NCBI GenBank assembly: GCA_914767715.1
Contig: OU612067.1
Coordinates: 13,955,001-14,019,000 of the forward strand
Direction of reading: 5' to 3'
Source of the DNA: Membranipora membranacea
Taxonomy: Eukaryota; Bryozoa; Gymnolaemata; Cheilostomatida; Membraniporidae
Length of the DNA stretch: 64,000 nt
This document shows positions 61,101-64,000 of this stretch, in pieces (the first letter of the stretch is position 1; each line of letters starts with the position of its first letter). The translations under genes were made by a program, and so were the position numbers. The notes below the pieces were generated by a model, which did not search any database, was not told the DNA's origin, and saw only the letters and a list, made by a program, of their open reading frames with translations.

Positions 61101-61957
61101 TGAGCTGTGAGAACTTGAGATCTCACAGCTTCTGCCCTCCCTTTTTATTGACTCTCCTGAGTCATCCGAGAAAGCTGTGAGGCTATCTCACAGCTTCTGC
61201 CGCTCCTTCTCCTGACCCTCCTGGGTCCTCCAAAGGAAGCTGTGAAGTTATCTCACAGCTTCTGCCGCTCCTTCTCCTGACCCTCCTGGGTCCTCCAAAG
61301 GAAGCTGTGAAGTTATCTCACAGCTTCTGCCGCTCCTTCTTCTGACCCTCCTGGGTCCTCCAAAGGAAGCTGTGAAGTTATCTCACAGCCTCTGCCGCTC
61401 CTTCTCCTGACCCTCCTGGGTCCACCAAAGGAAGCTGTGAAGTTATCTCACAGCTTCTTCTCCTTGTTTCTCCCGTGCTCTGAAGTAAGCTGTGAAGTTA
61501 TCTCACAGCTTCTGCCGCTCCTTCTCCGGACCCTCCTGGGTCCACCAAAGGAAGCTGTGAAGTTATCTCACAGCTTCTTCTCCTTGTTTCTCCTGTGCTC
61601 TGAAGTAAGCTGTGAAGTTATCTCACAGCTTCTGCCGCTCCTTCTCCGGACCCTCCTGGGTCCTCCAAAGAAAGCTGTGAAGTTATCTCACAGCTTCTGT
61701 AGCTCCTTCTCCTGACCCTCCTGGGTCCTCCAAAGGAAGCTGTGAAGTTATCTCACAGCTTCTGCCGCTCCTTCTCCGGACCCTCCTGGGTCCTCCAAAG
61801 AAAGCTGTGAAGTTATCTCACAGCTTCTGTAGCTCCTTCTCCTGACCCTCCTGGGTCCTCCAAAGGAAGCTGTGAAGTTATCTCACAGCTTCTGCCGCTC
61901 CTTCTCCTGACCCTCCTGGGTCCTCCAAAGGAAGCTGTGAAGTTATCTCACAGCCCC
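61101..61957. repeat. Tandem array of hairpin-encoding units (about 65 bp)
   Basis: About fourteen units each contain GAAGCTGTGA, a 7-nt loop AGTTATC and TCACAGCTTC, i.e. a 10-bp stem. Most are 65 bp long with a CTCCTTCTCCTGACCCTCC linker. Two linkers (units starting near 61431 and 61551) are shorter, about 55 bp, with CTCCTTGTTTCTCC. Hairpin positions: 61171, 61236, 61301, 61366, 61431, 61486, 61551, 61606, 61671, 61736, 61801, 61866, 61931, plus a degenerate one at 61104. Stems are conserved while linkers vary. The apparent open frame through it is not a gene. Confidence 0.9.
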
Positions 61958-62213
61958 CGGCTCATGCTGATACCCCGCTGTCCGGGTTGAGGTCTCACTT
62001 CCTCTGCCACTCCTCTGATCATCTCCTCCTGATCCACTTGGGTAGCTAAGCTGCCATAGTTCACCCTGGGTCTCCATAGTAATTTTCAATTAGTGACATC
62101 TCCTTTCTATTGAGTCTCCCTGTCCATCAGGATAGCCAGCCCACCATAATGAATGATTATACATCCTAGATCGCCATTATATAAGCAGCATTGAAAGCAG
62201 CCATTCACTCCCT

Positions 62214-62736
62214 TCTGAAAACAAATCGGTTAATCCGGAATGCCAGACATTCCACGGAGAACCAAAGGAAATAGCATAGAATGGTTATCAGGTGACCTAA
62301 TCTAAAGACTATGACACTAAAGGCAAAATGACAGGTCACTTCCCACTCCCAACAGTTCTAAGCAAATTCAGGAACATTGTTTAATGTACACAATAGACAA
62401 TTTTTATCATTCAATTCGGAGTTGTATCCTCCTTCCTCGCGACAAAAAATAAAACTCATAATATTATCGCAATTATTTCCCTTCGCACTTGTGAGAGAAA
62501 TGTCTAAATCTTCACAAACTTTATTTACATTATATTCCTGGCTCATCAGGATAGTTGGCTCGACATTGTCCATTATGTCGTCTGAACCATAGCTCTTAGT
62601 ACTGGCACTCCCTCATTACCCCTCGGCCATCTACACTGCATCACTGAAAACAAATCAGTTGACCCGGAATGCAAGGCATTCCATGGAAAACCACAGAAAA
62701 TAGCATGGAATGGTAACCAGATGAACTAACCCAGTG
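62214..62736. repeat. Dispersed duplication with 430-bp spacing
   Basis: A segment starting CTGAAAACAAATC and containing CCGGAATGC, GCATTCCA-like and AGCAT[AG]GAATGG blocks occurs at 62214-62305 and 62644-62736. CATCAGGATAG is also shared upstream of each, suggesting a larger, diverged unit. Confidence 0.65.
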
Positions 62737-64000
62737 ATGAATGAAATAAAAGTTATGGATAGATCCGTTCAATCAAATTTTTGTTTACAAATACAGTATT
62801 GAGCCAAAGCGCTTTGAATAAACTACCTGGTTAGACTAGTAACTATTTATTTACTTTTTCCTAGCTTGGAGTTGTCAACTGACCGACACTGGCAACCAGA
62901 CAACTTTTATAATTTGTGAAGGATAGAGTATAATTATTTCCCATCTAATAACTTAAACCTAAATTACAAATTTAACCATGGTAACTATAACTTATACCTA
63001 CTGCTACAGAAAACACTCAATTACTACTGGTAAGGTACTCTCAATATTGGATAATGGATAGGTACCATTGGAAATTACTGATTCATCAATCAAATTTAAA
63101 CTGATGACTCTTTTAACCCAAACGCTAATCCTTATTTTTCGCCCTACACCCTTTTTGGTGAATTAAATTTTTCAACTAACAAACAACTAACAGACAAATG
63201 ACACTGACCAATGACCTTAACCACCGAGAATTCTGCCGTGGGTCCTGTACATTTCAAACTACAGTCATACTCCCCACCGCTCTCGGCATAACAACATCCA
63301 CTGTTGCCCAAATCAGCAGTCTCTGGGAGTGGCCCTGTAAGAAGAACTCAATTCAAATTGAATATACCATCAATATTTTGCCGATTCAAAGTTTGGAATG
63401 CCTGTGATCATGAAGCTCACCCTACCAACGTAGGCTCGTTAGCCCAGTTTGCCTCCCTGATTGCTTTATATTGGAAGGCTCACAGTAATTGCACTACAAC
63501 TGAATCATAGTCGCGAGTGACTTAGGCCCTACCATCAGGTGGAAGGGAAACCCAAACCCTACATGAAAGATTATTCCCGCATGTGACAGTCAGGGAGCGG
63601 CAGGACGCTGTGAAAGGCAATTCTAAAGAAATGTCTACTGACACTGAATACTGAGTATAGTGAAACAAAAATGAATAGTTCTCCTGGGCCCCCTCCCCAA
63701 AAACCTGCACATCACTCAACAGTAGGATACAATGCTTCAATCATCGGAGTAATCCTACAACTAAAGCTCCCAGGTCCCCGCGATCCAAATTTGACAGACA
63801 AGGTCATTGGCATGTGCCTACATTCAGAATTAGCTATAAATGTTTGTTTGAATCCATACACTCTTATCTACCTAATACAAAAAAGTATTAATTGCATAAT
63901 TTATCTTCATTTATTTAATTACTTCAAACATCTTATCCTAATTTAATCTTAGTTCATTGAATATCCAATGTGTATGAAACTAATGCTAACAGAGAGTTAT

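Larger units (their letters stand above)
58825..64000. other. Repeat-rich region, no recognised exon
   Basis: This is probably SLC6 intron and/or intergenic DNA. It contains an inverted repeat at 60017-60249, a hairpin at 60369-60421, three 87-bp repeats (60770-61030), the 65-bp hairpin array (61101-61957) and a 430-bp-spaced duplication (62214-62736). Nothing further was recognised from 62740 to 64000. Confidence 0.5.

Noticed and set aside
61437-61715. A 92-codon open frame with internally repeated peptide
   Set aside because: It runs through the 65-bp tandem array; the peptide repeat follows the DNA repeat and there is no start context or splice logic.
61101-61957. CRISPR-like array
   Set aside because: The repeat and linker are both conserved, spacers are not unique, no cas genes are present and the DNA is eukaryotic.

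Overview
The window is eukaryotic, AT-rich DNA, most likely from an invertebrate animal. Coding capacity is split into short exons with GT/AG borders, intergenic stretches are long, and there are many tRNA-derived SINEs and small terminal-inverted-repeat elements. Nothing in the DNA fixes the phylum. An early-branching animal such as a sponge or cnidarian is a guess. Read by eye, the window holds seven gene models. Five are paralogues of one family I do not recognise. The other two are a copine/RGLG-type von Willebrand A protein with a membrane segment, and the 3' end of an SLC6-type Na+/Cl- dependent transporter.

The five paralogues are the main content: A 724-5849 (+), B 10654-16136 (+), C 33618-37942 (+), D 47282-43582 (-) and E 55098-50361 (-). 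I assembled each from seven exons. In all five the intron phases are the same (0, 1, 2, 0, 0, 0), exon 2 is always 139 nt, exon 6 is always 129 nt, and the sum of exons is an open frame of 451-496 codons. Each protein has a signal peptide, a poorly conserved Pro/Thr/Ser-rich first exon that in four copies ends in TTHHP[DQ]YPF, a conserved ectodomain of about 240 residues spread over exons 2-7, and a hydrophobic C-terminus that looks like a GPI-anchor signal. They are therefore predicted cell-surface proteins. The array (three genes on +, two on -) converges on a 4.3-kb fold-back element at about 38.5-42.85 kb, which itself carries a nested piggyBac-like insertion.

Layout: 1-723 upstream of A with a short duplication; 0.7-5.85 kb gene A; 5.85-10.65 kb intergenic with a hAT-like element with target duplication and a TTGCAAGA-rich fold-back; 10.65-16.1 kb gene B; 16.1-22.7 kb intergenic with SINEs; 22.7-24.9 kb copine-like gene; 24.9-33.6 kb intergenic with a diverged repeat block at 30.1-31.55 kb and a near-perfect palindromic MITE; 33.6-37.9 kb gene C; 38.5-42.85 kb fold-back plus piggyBac; 43.6-47.3 kb gene D; 47.3-50.4 kb intergenic; 50.4-55.1 kb gene E; 55.1-57.6 kb intergenic with two dispersed elements; 57.6-58.8 kb last two SLC6 exons; 58.8-64 kb no recognised exon but several repeat systems, including a 65-bp array in which every unit encodes a 10-bp-stem hairpin.

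The five paralogues probably arose by tandem duplication and inversion. Their function is unknown. A diversified N-terminal segment on a conserved GPI-anchored scaffold would suit cell-cell recognition, adhesion or a protective coat, but that is inference. The copine-like and SLC6 genes have no evident functional link to the family.
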